Part shown: piece by piece, positions 52,337 through 63,604 of the stretch
Layout: each line of letters begins with the position of its first letter
How positions within the stretch are numbered: position 1 is the first letter of the stretch
Assembly: GCA_022432975.1 (NCBI GenBank)
Contig: CM039502.1
Span: forward strand, 21,849,228-21,913,227
DNA: 64,000 bases
Source of the DNA: Begonia masoniana
Taxonomy: Eukaryota > Streptophyta > Magnoliopsida > Cucurbitales > Begoniaceae
Direction: 5' to 3'
Notes under the pieces: generated by a model
Databases searched by the model: none
Told to the model about the DNA's origin: nothing
The model's input: the letters and a program-made list of their open reading frames with translations, nothing else
Made by a program: the position numbers and the translations under genes

Positions 52337-53173
52337 CTACATCACAAAACTCACCTATTAGCCTAATGCTAAGTAAGTAAAGCAAATGAAATGGAATACT
52401 AAAACATAAATCCTAATCACGCAGTTTCTACTTTCACAACTCAGTTGCAATTTCGTTCATTCACTGATATGATCCCTCGGTTCCATTGGGAGGTGGATCA
52501 ATTTTTCCAAAGTCATACATCCTCTTCTCAATTAAAGGGCGGATTAGTTCCCTTAACAGCTGATCTGATCCCTCAATTCCATTGGGAGGTGGATCAATTT
52601 TCCCAAAGTCATACATCCTCTTCTCAATTAAGGGGTAGATTAGTTCCCTTAACAGCTGATCTGATCCCTCAATTCCATTGGGAGTGGGATCAGTTCTCCC
52701 AAAGTAATAAATCCTCTACTCGATTAAGGGGCGGATTACTTCCCTTAATAGCTAATCTGTTTCAATCTGTTCATACCTTGCCATAACATTTCATATAAAT
52801 TCATTTTCGTATTTCTTCAAAAACATGATGCATGACATAAAGAAAACACTCAAACATGCATAAACCTACTGTTTTGTGATGTAGGCCCGAAGGCACATAC
52901 AATACTTCACTTACCTGGCTTCCCGAGAGGTTCCTGGTTGCAGGATATTCCAAGAGCTGGCTCACCTAAAACATAAGCACAGCATTACTTAAACTTCATT
53001 CTAAACATTCGAAAATCTAAGGGGCTAGTCCTGGGAGTTCTTTTCTTCACCATTCTCGATTCCTCTCTAAACCCCAAATCTCATCCCTCACTCACAGCAC
53101 TTCTAAAACGCATACATTGTCATCCATCAGTTACCTAGACACTAAAACAACAAGTAATCGAATCAAAACTTAC
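52337..53173 (-). other. Predicted two-intron leader of LTR L (microexon 52915-52965)
   Basis: Minus reading: donor CAAG|GTAAGTTT at 53173; acceptor GTTTTAG next to 52965; 51-nt microexon; donor CCAG|GTAAGTG at 52914; hairpin GCC-TTCG-GGC (52894-52885); arm CTACATCACAAAAC (52884-52871); branch-like TTACTTAGCATTAGG; acceptor arm GTTTTGTGATGTAG (52350-52337). Perfect 14-bp pairing. Confidence 0.63.
52460..52775. repeat. Three ~117-bp tandem units in intron 2 of LTR L
   Basis: Repeats of GATC(C)CTC(A/G)(A/G)TTCCATTGG, GTGGATCA, CCAAAGTCATACATCCTC and CCCTTAACAGCTGATCTG; homologous to the pairs in D and E. The 113-aa ORF here is repeat-derived. Confidence 0.88.
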
Positions 53174-53452
53174 CTTGGTTGAAGGAAAAAAAATCAGGCA
53201 TGGGAATCGCCTAAAGGTTCCTGCTAGAGAACTGATGGCCGAGAGAGAGAGGGATAAACAGAATGGCGGCTACAGTGCATTAAACCTAAAACCTCTTTCC
53301 TTAAATACATTATCCACTTTTAAATATCTAATTACCCTTTTGCCTCCGTATACTCATTAACTAACCTAATCACTTTTTCTCCAAATTCTTCAAAAATTAG
53401 TACATCATAATTTGATAAATTAAATTTGGTTTAATAGGAATCGGGTGCTACA

Positions 53453-54298
53453 AAATTCATGCAATTTATATAAAAATGCATGCATATTTGTATTCGAACC
53501 ATTTAAAAATTTATGTCATTAACCACAGTTTAAAACTATTCTCAACAAATAGATAAATCTTATACAATTTAAAATAAATATTTCACGATTTAAAGTCATC
53601 ATTTCACAAAACATTCAATGCAATCTTTTAACATTCAAATTGATATGTCAAAAATGTAATTCACTCTAATTGACGCATATGACCATCACACAATCGTACA
53701 AGTTTCCGGGCTTTCACCGGTAAGGCTGTAGGACCACCCTACACATTGCTTCCCGGAGAGGTTTAGGGATTTTCAACCCAAGGAGAACACATAGTTAATC
53801 TCACAATCATTTTCATAGTCATACTTATCGCACACGAAGAGACAAGTCCAGTTCAATTGGTTCTTATGTTACCACGACTTCCAACTTCCTCCTTCCTAAA
53901 TGAATGATTTAAAAATAATTATAAAGCAATGTTATGCATGTTTAAATTAATACAACTCACCCATGAAATGAATTTGAAATTCACACACTCAATTTAACAT
54001 AAAATATCGTTTTAAAATAATACTTTGTAACTCATCAGTTTCCAAAATATTTCCTTTTTATACATTTCAATACAAATAAAAAAAATATTCTTTTCACAAC
54101 AAAACAATTCAATTCATTTACATCATCGAAACAACATCAATTTATCCCTTCAATCCTCAATCAAACTCTATCATATCCAGATCCAAGACAGAAATGTAAA
54201 TTATCTCCACCTAGTAATGCAATAAAGCATAAACTAACTATTTTAACCGTTAGAATTACTTACCGACTTGTTGGTTCCTTCACTTTAACCAAAAATAT
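53453..54298 (-). mobile_element. Old gypsy LTR P, first visible block
   Basis: AT-rich. The minus strand has a donor CGACTTACCG-type site (GTCG|GTAAGTAA near 54262) and a hairpin-like CCGGTGAAAGCCCGG near 53710. It continues at 59790 after the nested Cassandra/M insertion. Identified as LTR because the right block ends at a PPT. The left edge was not found. Confidence 0.5.
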
Positions 54299-54384
54299 TG
54301 TAACGACCTCTTTTCCCAGTAAGATATTGTCCGCTCCGGAGATTGGGCCGTAGCCCAATATCCTTCCCTCACGGCTTTGTTTGG

Positions 54385-54463
54385 CAAGGACTTCTCAGTC
54401 GGTCACCCAACCTGGTACTACTCTCGTCGAAGCACTTTTAACTTCGGAGTTCTTATGTGATCC
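54385..54463 (-). other. 5S rRNA-like segment, left LTR of the split Cassandra
   Basis: Minus: GGATCACATAAGAACTCCGA, AGTGCTTCGACGAGAG, GGTGACCGACTGAGAAGTCC; decayed but ordered. Confidence 0.82.
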
Positions 54464-54835
54464 GTTGTCAATTGTACTCCAAAACGCATCTTACTATCTT
54501 GGGAGGGTCTCTTTACATATGTTTCATTTCCACATACTTCTCCAAGCGATGTGGGATTGTGATGACCCCCTTTTTACGACCCGTCACTTTCCGGTTCGCC
54601 CGTGCGAACGTACCGCCATCTAGGTTCCGGTTCGTTCAGCCATCGTACACATACTTACATATCTGATTCATCACAATCACCCCCCCTCGAGGGCCCAACG
54701 CCCCCGTTGGCCACATTTCTGGTTGGGTACAGACTATGATACCATTTGTAACGACCCCTTTTTCCAGTAAGATATTGTCCGCTATGGGGATTGGGCCATA
54801 GCCCAATATCCTCCCCTCACGGCTTTGTTTGGCAA

Positions 54836-54914
54836 GGACTTCCCAGTCGGTCACCCAACCTGGTACTACTCTCACCGAAACACTTTTAACTTCAGAGTTC
54901 TTATGTGATCCGTT
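54836..54914 (-). other. 5S rRNA-like segment, right LTR of the split Cassandra
   Basis: Same order as the left copy; LTR M is inserted about 10 bp beyond its start. Confidence 0.8.
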
Positions 54915-55337
54915 GCCAATTGTGTAACACCCGGTTTTACGGGATTTTAATATTCTAGTAAATAATTGTATTTTTGTAAATATGTCAAATTAAGTCTATT
55001 TTGTGAACGGAAAGTTTTAATGGAGCCTTAATAATAAATTAAAATTTACGGTGAAATAAGGAAGTTTAGAGAAAACGAATCGATTGATTTATTTACGAGA
55101 TAAGTGGTGGAATAAATAGGAAAATCCAAATGAAGGGTGAAATGGTCATTAAACACTCAAATTGTAATTAAAAAGGCAAATGCCTCCCACGAAATTCATT
55201 CTGAAGATTTTCTTCTTTTCTCCAGAGAACTTTGCGATTTCTCTTCTCCCTCTCTCATGCATTTCTTCCTCCGGCGACCGAAGTTTCTTCCGATCGACTC
55301 CGACTCTTCACGATTTCTTCTCTGATCAACGTTCTAG

Positions 55338-58300
55338 GTAATATTCTATAGTTTTTGAATGTTGGATTTTGGTTTTCTAGAGTTTAAACGATGAGGGCTC
55401 GTTTAGGGTTTTTGTGAAATTGTCGGATTAAGTTAAAAATTGTTAGGGTTACCTTATTTATGACCCTAGTCAACGTATTGGTGATTGTTGGACGAAGTTA
55501 GACGATTTATTGGTGAATGTTAGGGTTTTACAGGTTTGGAGCTTTGGGAAAACTCCATTAATGGAGGTTTTGAAATGTCGAGCACGAATTGCTCGACAAA
55601 ATGCCTTAATGAGTTGATTTAGAGTTTTAGGAGATTTCCTTAGTTAAGGTTTCGTTAGTTTGGAAGTTTAATGTTGTAAACTCGGTTTTAAATGACGAAT
55701 GTTGTGCATTGCCTTAGGTAAACAACGCTCGTGGATGGAGCTTGAATTGCAACGGACGCGAGGTAAGTTCTCGTGACTTACTATGGCCGATTGGCCTACA
55801 CCATATGTCAAAGTTGCGTTGAGGAATATTGGAGTTCGTTAGTTTGGAAGTTTAATGGTGTAAACTCAATTTTAAATGACGAATGTTGTGCATTGCCTTA
55901 GGTGAACAACGCTCGTGGATGGAGCTTGAATTGCAATAGACATGAGGTAAGTTCTCGTGACTTACTATGGCCGATTGACCTACACCGTATGTCGAAGTTC
56001 CGTTGAGGAATATTGGAGTTTGTTTGTTTAATTGCTTTGGTTTGGTAGTTAGGATTATTGCTTTATAGGTTATGCTTTTATCGTCTTGATGGTACACAGG
56101 CTGTATGTTTATGTTAGGCATTTAATTGTTCATGCATCACGTTTTCAAAGAGCATGAAACGAAGATTTCCTTAGTTAAGGTTTCGTTAGTTTGGAAGTTT
56201 AATGGTGTAAACTCAGTTTTAAATGACGAATGTTGTGCATTGCCTTAGGTGAACAACGCTCGTGGATGGAGCTTGAATTGCAATAGACATGAGGTAAGTT
56301 CTCGTGACTTACTATGGCCGATTGACCTACACCGTATGTCGAAGTTCCGTTGAGGAATATTGGAGTTTGTTTGTTTAATTGCTTTGGTTTGGTAGTTAGG
56401 ATTAGTTGCTTTTATAGGTTATGCTTTTTATCGTCTTGATGGTACACAGGCTGTATGTTTATGTTAGGCATTTAATTGTTCATGCATCACGTTTTTCAAA
56501 GAGCATGAAAACGAATTTTTGCACGTGTTTAAGAAAAGAAATGAACTAATGAAACGAATCTACGTAATCTGTTATCTGGTCATGACGAGGTGGGGTTCAG
56601 GCATGACTGTTTACGGATGTAAGTATGTTCCCCCCCCCCCCCCCCGATAGATAGAAAGGTTTCCACCGCCGGACTTGCCCTCTCCATCTGGTGGGTTTTT
56701 TGAAATGTCGAGCACGAATTGCTAGACAAAATGCCTCAATGAGTTGATTTAGAGTTTTAGGAGATTTTCTTAGTTAAGGTTTTGTTAGTTTGGAAGTTTA
56801 ATGGTGTAAACTCAGTTTTAAATGACGAATGTTGTGCATTGCCTTAGGTGAACAACGCTCGTGGACGGTGCTTGAATTACAACAGACGCGAGGTAAGTTC
56901 TCGTGACTTACTATGGCCGATTGGCCTACACCGTATGTCGAAGTTGCGTTGAGGAATATTGGAGTTTGTTTGTTTAATTGCTTTGGTTGGGTAGTTAGGA
57001 TTAGTTGCTTTTATAGGTTATGCTTTTTATCGTCTTGATGGTACACAAGCTGTATGTTTATGTCATACATTTAATTGTTCATGCATCACGTTTTTCAAAG
57101 AGCATGAAAACGAATTTTTGCACGTGTTTAAGAAAAGAAATGAACTAATGAAACGAATCTACGTAATCTGTTATCTGGTCATGACGAGGTGGGGTTCAGG
57201 CATGACTGTTTACGGATGTAAGTATGTTCCCCCCCCCCCCCCGATAGATAGAAAGGGTTGTCCAACCGCCGGACTTGCCCTCTCCATCTGGTGGGTTTTT
57301 TGAAATGTCGAGCACGAATTGCTAGACAAAATGCCTCAATGAGTTGATTTAGAGTTTTAGGAGATTTCCTTAGTTAAGGTTTCGTTAGTTTGGAAGTTTA
57401 ATGGTGTAAACTCAGTTTTAAATGACGAATGTTGTGCATTGCCTTAGGTGAACAACGCTCGTGGACGTGCTTGAATTACAACAGACGCGAGGTAAGTTCT
57501 CGTGACTTACTATGGCCGATTGGCCTACACCGTATGTCGAAGTTGCGTTGAGGAATATTGGAGTTTGTTTGTTTAATTGCTTTGGTTGGGTAGTTAGGAT
57601 TAGTTGCTTTTATAGGTTATGCTTTTTATCGTCTTGATGGTACACAAGCTGTATGTTTATGTCATACATTTAATTGTTCATGCATCACGTTTTTCAAAGA
57701 GCATGAAAATGAATTTCTGCATGTGTTTAAGAAAATAAATGACTAATGAAACGAATCTACGTAATCTGTTATCTGGTCATGACGAGGTGGGGTTCAGGCA
57801 TGACTGTTTACGGATGTAAGTATGTTCCCCCCCCCCCCCCGATAGATAGAAAGGGTTGTCCAACCGCCGGATTGCCCTCTCCATCTGGTGGGTTTTTTGA
57901 AATGTCGAGCACGAATTGCTAGACAAAATGCCTCAATGAGTTGATTTAGAGTTTTAGGAGATTTCTTAGTTAAGGTTTTGTTAGTTTGGAAGTTTAATGG
58001 TGTAAACTCAGTTTTAAATGACGAATGTTGTGCATTGCCTTAGGTGAACAACGCTCGTGGACGGTGCTTGAATTACAACAGACGCGAGGTAAGTTCTCAT
58101 AACTTACTATGGCCGATTGGCCTACACCGTATGTCGAAGTTGCGTTGAGGAATATTGGAGTTTGTTTGTTTAATTGCTTTGGTTGGGTAGTTAGGATTAG
58201 TTGCTTTTATAGGTTATGCTTTTTATCGTCTTGATGGTACACAAGCTGTATGTTTATGTCATACATTTAATTGTTCATGCATCACGTTTTTCAAAGAGCA

Positions 58301-58623
58301 TGAAAATGAATTTCTGCATGTGTTTAAGAAAATAAATGAACTAATGAAACGAATCTACGTAATCTGTTTTCTGGTCATGACGAGGTGGGGTTCAGGCATG
58401 GCTGTTTACGGATGTAAGTATGTTTTCCCCCCGGTAGATGGAAAGGGCTGTCCAACTGCCGAACGTGCCCTCTCCATCTAGTGGGTTTAGACCTCGATGA
58501 CAATCTGTTCTGTGACGTAATGATTAAAATATCTGCATGATTTACGAAACTCATATGCACAGCATGCATTTGCACTTACGAAGCTTACTGAGCCTTTAAC
58601 TCATAGTTGTCTGTATGGTGTAG
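55338..58623 (+). other. Predicted leader of LTR M with six microexon cassettes
   Basis: Donor CTAG|GTAATA at 55338. Microexons: 55718-55762, 55902-55946, 56249-56293, 56848-56892, 57448-57491 and 58044-58088 (45, 45, 45, 45, 44, 45 nt). Each is preceded by acceptor GCATTGCCTTAG and followed by donor GAG|GTAAGTTC, hairpin GGCC-GATT-GG(C)C and arm CTACACC(A/G)TA. One terminal acceptor arm TATGGTGTAG (58614-58623) serves all; arm 1 pairs perfectly, later arms with one G-U. Branch-like CTTACTGAG at 58583-58591. Confidence 0.6.
55650..58460 (+). repeat. Tandem ~600-bp module in LTR M, with poly(C) tracts
   Basis: Microexon starts are spaced 184, 347, 599, 600 and 596 bp, so there are two partial and three or four full units. 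Each full unit ends with GATGTAAGTATGTTC and a C-run (about 56626-56645, 57230-57242, 57826-57840), then GATAGATAGAAAGG. In the last unit the C-run is only six (CCCCCC). Units are nearly identical, which suggests recent amplification or assembly collapse risk. Confidence 0.93.
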
Positions 58624-59164
58624 GTGATTTTGATACAGGTGAGGATGAGATCCCTCCACCCGAGAAATGAGCATGTTGAAGAAGAGTGGCCCGTGGGAGT
58701 GTGCTGGGCAGTCGGTGCACATTTTGACCCGTGGGGATGTAAGTAAGCGTTTTGAGGGTATTCGGGTTATTTTGGGCTGATGGTGGATTTGTATAGTTAG
58801 AAACATTTTTAGATGTTTGGTATCTGGATAGTTGATAAAAAGACGTTTTGATGTTTTGGTAAACTTGTTTTTATAAAATGTTTTACTAAGCTTTTATTTG
58901 GATTTTTATGGTAATGTTTGGAGATGTTTTAGGTTAAGTATGGATTTGCTCGAGTTTTAGAGCTATCCATACAGTTGGATTTCATAGTTTCGATCTCATT
59001 TTGATTGGGTTTAGGATACGTTTTGAGTGGTTTTATGTTGAAGTGTTTTGATGGGTTTAATTGATGTTGAAGTTGAAGGGAAGAATAGGTGAAATGTTGG
59101 TATATGCAGTGGAAGAGAAAAATAGAAAAGTGTGTGAAGTATGCTCTCTGGAGTTTTCGGATTC

Positions 59165-59365
59165 CAGATAGCATGTCGATCAATCGCCTAAGGTGGCGAT
59201 CGATTGGCAAGAAGAGTCGGCACTCTCTGTAAAATCCAGAGAGTGTGTCGATCGATCGCCCAAAGGGGCGATCGATCGGCTGGTGATCGATCGTAGAGGC
59301 AATCGATCACCGATATGAGGGGTGATCGATTGCCCCCATAATTTTTAACACAGCCGATCGATCGG
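59165..59365. repeat. GATCGATCGCC dyad cluster in LTR M
   Basis: Repeated CGATCGATCGCC/GGCGATCGATCGG words, about ten GATCGAT cores in 200 bp, framed by CTCTCTGGAGTTTTCGGATT and CTCTCTGTAAAATCCAGAGA imperfect dyads. Analogous in position to the clusters in A and N. Confidence 0.85.
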
Positions 59366-59784
59366 CACATGTTTTTAGGGGCGAAGTGCCCTTTTTGCGC
59401 TTCGAATTATGGGCTGTATGTTTTCTGTTGTTCCTCTTTCAAACTTCATGCATTTTAATTTATTTTGTATTGTTTTGTTAAATGATTTTCACGATTTACC
59501 TTCCGATTTAAAAGTTCACGTGAGATGTATAAAAAAAAATTTACATGGAAAATTAGGAATAGTTTAAGGGTCGCTACAAATTGTGCTCTAAAATGCGTCT
59601 TACTATCTTGGGAGGATCTCTTTACATATGTTTCATTTCCACATACTTTCCCAAGCAATGTGAGATTTTGACGACCCCCTTTTTACGACTCGTCATCTTT
59701 CTGTTCGCCCGCGCGGACATACCGCCATCCGGCTTCCGGTTCGTGCAGCCATCGTACACATACTTACACATCCGGGTCATCACA

Positions 59785-60356
59785 AATATCTTCCGAATCT
59801 ATCAATTTTTTCACCAAAATGATCCTCTCAACGAGCTGAACAATTTTCTCTAAAGGACGGATCAACGAAAATCATATTTTCCTTTATTTTTCTTCTATTT
59901 TCGCTCTTCCTTCACTCGGTTCTTTCTTCTCTATTTTTATTTTCTCTCTCTCTTCATTTTCCTTTCTTCTTTCATTTCTTCTATCTCTCTCTCTCTCTCT
60001 CTCTCTCTTCCTTCTTTTTCTCCACGTCAAACCCACAACATTTGCCACCTTAACCATTTGACAACAGTGGTTTAATGGTTAATTACACCATTAAACCATT
60101 CTTATCTCCTGAAAAATATCATTTTGCCCTTCAAACTTTTGTTTATTACCATAAAACCGAGTTTAATAAATCTTTAAACTCAATTAACCTCAATCTAATC
60201 CAAATTAGATAAATTTTAATTTAATGTTTATAATTAATCAAAATTTTATCTAAAAAGATAAATTTTTATACATTTAAAATTTAACAGGGCGATCGATCGG
60301 CCACGTTTTTCACTTTTTAACGTATCTTTTCTTCAATCAAAATTTGAACCATTACA
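59785..60356 (-). mobile_element. Old gypsy LTR P, second block ending at a PPT
   Basis: Continues 53453-54298. Ends GAACCATTACA at 60356, that is TGTAATGGTTC in element sense. The adjoining minus-strand TAACGGAGGAGAA is a polypurine tract, and FGTK-like AAATTTCGGGACGAAATT precedes it, as expected before a 3' LTR. Contains (CT)n at 59983-60008 and a GGGCGATCGATCGGCC word at 60286-60301. Confidence 0.6.
59980..60010. repeat. (CT)n microsatellite
   Basis: About 13 uninterrupted CT units in a CT-rich stretch (59880-60020). Confidence 0.95.
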
Positions 60357-60372
60357 TTCTCCTCCGTTAATA
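60357..60372 (-). other. Polypurine tract of old element P
   Basis: Minus strand TTAACGGAGGAGAA next to the LTR start TGTAATGG. Confidence 0.55.
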
Positions 60373-61380
60373 CCAATTTCGTCCCGAAATTTACCTATAA
60401 CTCCTTTTACTCTTCTAACTTCATGCTTTTCATCATTCACTCTACTCCTAATCACTATTACCAAATAAGCAATGTAACATTTTCATAACAAATTCATAAC
60501 TTTACACATTTTCAAATTATATATATAACTGTAAAAATTAATTATCCACTTTTTAAATCATATATATCCTTAGTAATTTCAATACTTCAACAATAAAATC
60601 TCAATTCACATACTTCCTTGGGCATTCAAGCAATTTCATAAACTATTCATATACAGTTTTATACCTAAAGTCCTCAATGCTATATATGGTCAACTATATT
60701 GTCAACATATCCTCGAAATTTCAATAACTCAAATTGAGAGCTACAATTACTACTTTTCTCTGACCATGGTTCATTTATAAACTAAATTCTTAAAAATAAT
60801 TTCATACTTAAATATCTCATTTCAATTATATCAACCTATCTTCTCAAAGTTTAAAACATTTATCAATCACAATTCATCTTTGTGGTTCCTCAAACAATGA
60901 TCGTTCTAACTACCATCTTGAAGGTAAATCTCATGCTTAAGGCTCTTAGCTTAAATTGGATCAACTATAGTCTCAAAAACTTAACCTCTATATTTTTAAA
61001 CATAAAAAAATCATTCCAAATTCTTAATTTGTTTCATTCTCTATAATTGATACACTTCTTATTGACCCAAATATAAACTCGAACGTAAAGTTTTAACTGT
61101 TTCTTCAATTGTCTATATTCCTCAAGATATATTGATTTTCCAAATGAAATCTAACTTCCATATCTTCTCAATTAATGATTGATCGAAACAAATATATATC
61201 TAAGCTCCTCAATTTCTTTGATATGATATAGTCTAAAAAATTAAGAATTCGTCAATTAGAATTCGGTCTCTATATATTCCTAACTGATATCTCATAAGTT
61301 ATATTCCTCTAATAGTAAACCAAAAAATGTAAAGTTCATACTTCCTCAAAGTTGTATTAGGTTATATTTTCCAATGTATG
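60373..61380. other. AT-rich degenerate DNA, nothing coding
   Basis: Presumably the 3' untranslated and decayed internal part of element P. No frame longer than 60 codons and no integrase motif. Confidence 0.45.
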
Positions 61381-61795
61381 TGTAACACCCGGCTTTACGG
61401 GATTTAACTTATTCCAATATAAACGGTATTTTTGTAAATACGTCAGATTAAATCCGTTTTGCGAAAGGAAAGTTTTAACGAAGCCGTATTAGTAAATTGG
61501 AATTTATGGTGAAATATGAAAAAAAATTGGAGAAAACGAATCATTAGTTAAATAACGAGAATTGAGGAGGAATAAATAGAAAATGAGATAAGGGCAATTT
61601 GGTAAATTGCAAACCAAGAATTTATTAAAATCAACATTTCCCTCATTCTCTTCCCCTCACCCACGTAATTCTCCATTTTCCCTCTCCCTCACCGTGCGAC
61701 TTTTCTTCCTCCTCCGGCGATTCTTCATTCCGACGACGATTTCCTTTCTCCGGCGACTCGAGCCTTCACGTTTCTCTTCCATCTTCGCTCTCTAG

Positions 61796-62760
61796 GTAAG
61801 GCTCTAAGCTTTTGGAACGTTAAATATCAATTTCTAGGGTTTAAAACGATTAGGATTCGTTAGGGTTTTCGTCGAAAACGTGAATCGCTGTTTGAAATTG
61901 ATAGGTTGACCTTAGTTATGTCTCTAATAGACGTATTGATGATTATCGGAGCTTAGTTCATCGGTTTGTTGAGGTGTATTTGAGATTTGGTTAAGTTGGA
62001 GCTTGAAAACCTCCATTAATGGAGTTTTTGAAATGTCGAGCGTGAATTGCTCGACGAAATGCCTCAACGAACTAAAATAGAGTTTAGGAGATTTTTTTCT
62101 TTAGTTAGGAGTTAGCAATTTTTGGAGTTTGATGATTTAGACTCGAGTTAATGTCGTATATTGTGAAATATATAGGTAAACAAATGCTCGTGGACGGAGC
62201 TCGGTGTGCGACGACGCGAGGTAAGTCTCTGTGACTTGTTTGGCCGTCTTGGCCTACACCATAAGAATTGTGTCGATTGAGGAATTGGAGATGAATTGTG
62301 TTCGGGTAGACAGCTTGGGTAGTTAGGTTACTTTAAGTTATAGAATGTTTAGTGTTTGTTGATTGTTAATGCTTATTTTCATTGTTTTGTTATTGTTATT
62401 GTATCGAGCATGTCCATGCATTGTTTTCTAAGCACGCATGCAAAATGAATTTCAAAGCACTTTTACATGGAAAAAAGTAAACAAAGAAAGTAAATGAATG
62501 CAAAGATAGTCACGCCGGGTGCAGTGGTTCAGGCATGGCTATCGGAGGAAGCATGCTTTCCCCCTGGTTAGATCCGAGGGGCTATCCAATCGTAGGATGT
62601 GCCGCTCCTATCTAACGAGAGTGAAGCCCCGGGTGACCCATAGAAACCCAAAGAAAGAAATGAAAAGAATGCATAGTTTGAAAGAGCATAGCATAGCATA
62701 CATTTGCATTCACTTAGATTTACTGAGCCTCTAGCTCACGTGTTAAATTCTATGGTGTAG
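61796..62760 (+). other. Predicted two-intron leader of LTR N (microexon 62176-62220)
   Basis: Donor CTAG|GTAAGG at 61796; acceptor ATATATAG at 62175; 45-nt microexon, similar to the M cassettes; donor CGAG|GTAAGTC at 62221; hairpin GGCC-GTCTT-GGCC (62242-62254); arm CTACACCATA (62254-62263); branch-like TTTACTGAG; acceptor arm TATGGTGTAG (62751-62760). Perfect 10-bp pairing, one cassette only. Confidence 0.63.
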
Positions 62761-63224
62761 GTGATATTGAGACAGGTGAGGAAGACGTCCATCCGCCTGA
62801 AGTATGAGCATGTTGAAGGAGGAGGCCCGTGGGAGTGCGCTGGCAGTCGGAGCATGATTTTGACCCGTGGGGACGTACATCGGTATTTGGATTATTTTGG
62901 ATAGAAATTGTTAGAACATTATAGGATGTTGGGATCTGAATAGTTAATAAAAAGTATTTTTGGGAAATTGAATGTATTTTATAATGTTTCACTGATTTTC
63001 AAAAAACAGGAGGATATGTTAAACTTTTAAACGGAACCACGCGGTTCGCTTTTAAGAAATTTTGTTATATTTTAATGTGTTTTGAATCGGCGAATAGGTG
63101 ATTGATAGTGTGTGCAATGTATGTGTGAGTTGTGTGTATGAGTGTGGTGTGCAGGGTGTGAAAGGAAAGAAGAAGGAAAGAAAGAAAAGGTGGGAGGCGA
63201 CTGTTCGCAGAGGGAAAAGAGTCG

Positions 63225-63425
63225 GAACGCAGAACTCTCTGGTTTTCCAGAGAGTTTGGCGACCGTACGCGGGTAGAGTGGCGTACAGTCAGTTTGTAGG
63301 TCAGATTTCACGTTCTGGAAACAGAATGTGAACCGACCGAACGCTCAAAGATGAGCGTTCGGGCGGCTGTGTGTGGGGCGCTCGAACGCCTATCGTTAGG
63401 CATTCGGTCGCCTATGGTTTTATGG
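63225..63425. repeat. GC-rich dyad cluster GAACGCTC/GAGCGTTC in LTR N
   Basis: Words ACCGAACGCTC, GAGCGTTCGGGCG, GCGCTCGAACGCC and GGCATTCGGTCGCC form several short stems; same relative place as the clusters of LTRs A and M but a different word. Confidence 0.8.
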
Positions 63426-63604
63426 GCTGAATTGACTCTTCAGCCCCTCCCTTGCTTTGGTGCTCTTTTGTCTCAAATGGCCGATGTTTAATTGTTTATT
63501 TTAAATTGACTTGAGAATTTAAAATGTTTTGTTCAAAAAGCCTTCCAATTATTTTCCAAACGACTTCAAAGATTTTTAATTCCGCTTAACGTTATGAGAA
63601 CTAC

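Larger units (their letters stand above)
51278..53452 (-). mobile_element. Solo LTR L (2.18 kb), TSD AAATT
   Basis: Plus-strand edges TGTAACGCCCC and GGTGCTACA, flanked by AAATT at 51273-51277 and 53453-53457. Reverse complement resembles LTR E and D (GAACTCGGGGCGTTACA-type end). Carries TGACGTCA dyads, three ~117-bp tandem units and the two-intron leader. Confidence 0.93.
54923..59578 (+). mobile_element. Solo LTR M (4.66 kb, tandemly expanded), TSD AATTG
   Basis: TGTAACACCCGG to GGGTCGCTACA, flanked by AATTG at 54918-54922 and 59579-59583. AATAAATAG TATA-like box at 55111-55119. About half its length is a tandem amplification of a ~600-bp module inside the LTR. Related to LTR N (shared start and shared microexon sequence). 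Confidence 0.93.
54299..59784 (-). mobile_element. Cassandra TRIM (825 bp of its own) split by solo LTR M, TSD AATAT
   Basis: Left LTR 54299-54675 (377 bp), internal part with PPT and PBS (decayed TGGTATCATAGTC, 54744-54732), right LTR 54747-54922 plus 59584-59784 (376-377 bp). Flanked by AATAT at 54294-54298 and 59785-59789. Without M and one AATTG the element is 825 bp, the same as the copy at 38906. Minus orientation. Confidence 0.94.
61381..63604 (+). mobile_element. 5' LTR of gypsy element N, 3' end missing
   Basis: Starts TGTAACACCCGG like LTR M and parallels it through the TATA-like AATAAATAG (about 61571), the leader and the GC cluster. It then changes directly into gag coding text at about 63605. 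The terminal LTR segment ending in ...CA and the PBS are absent. The right edge is approximate. Confidence 0.8.

Noticed and set aside
57118..57303. Short ORF with a proline run
   Set aside because: The prolines come from the poly(C) tract of the M tandem module.
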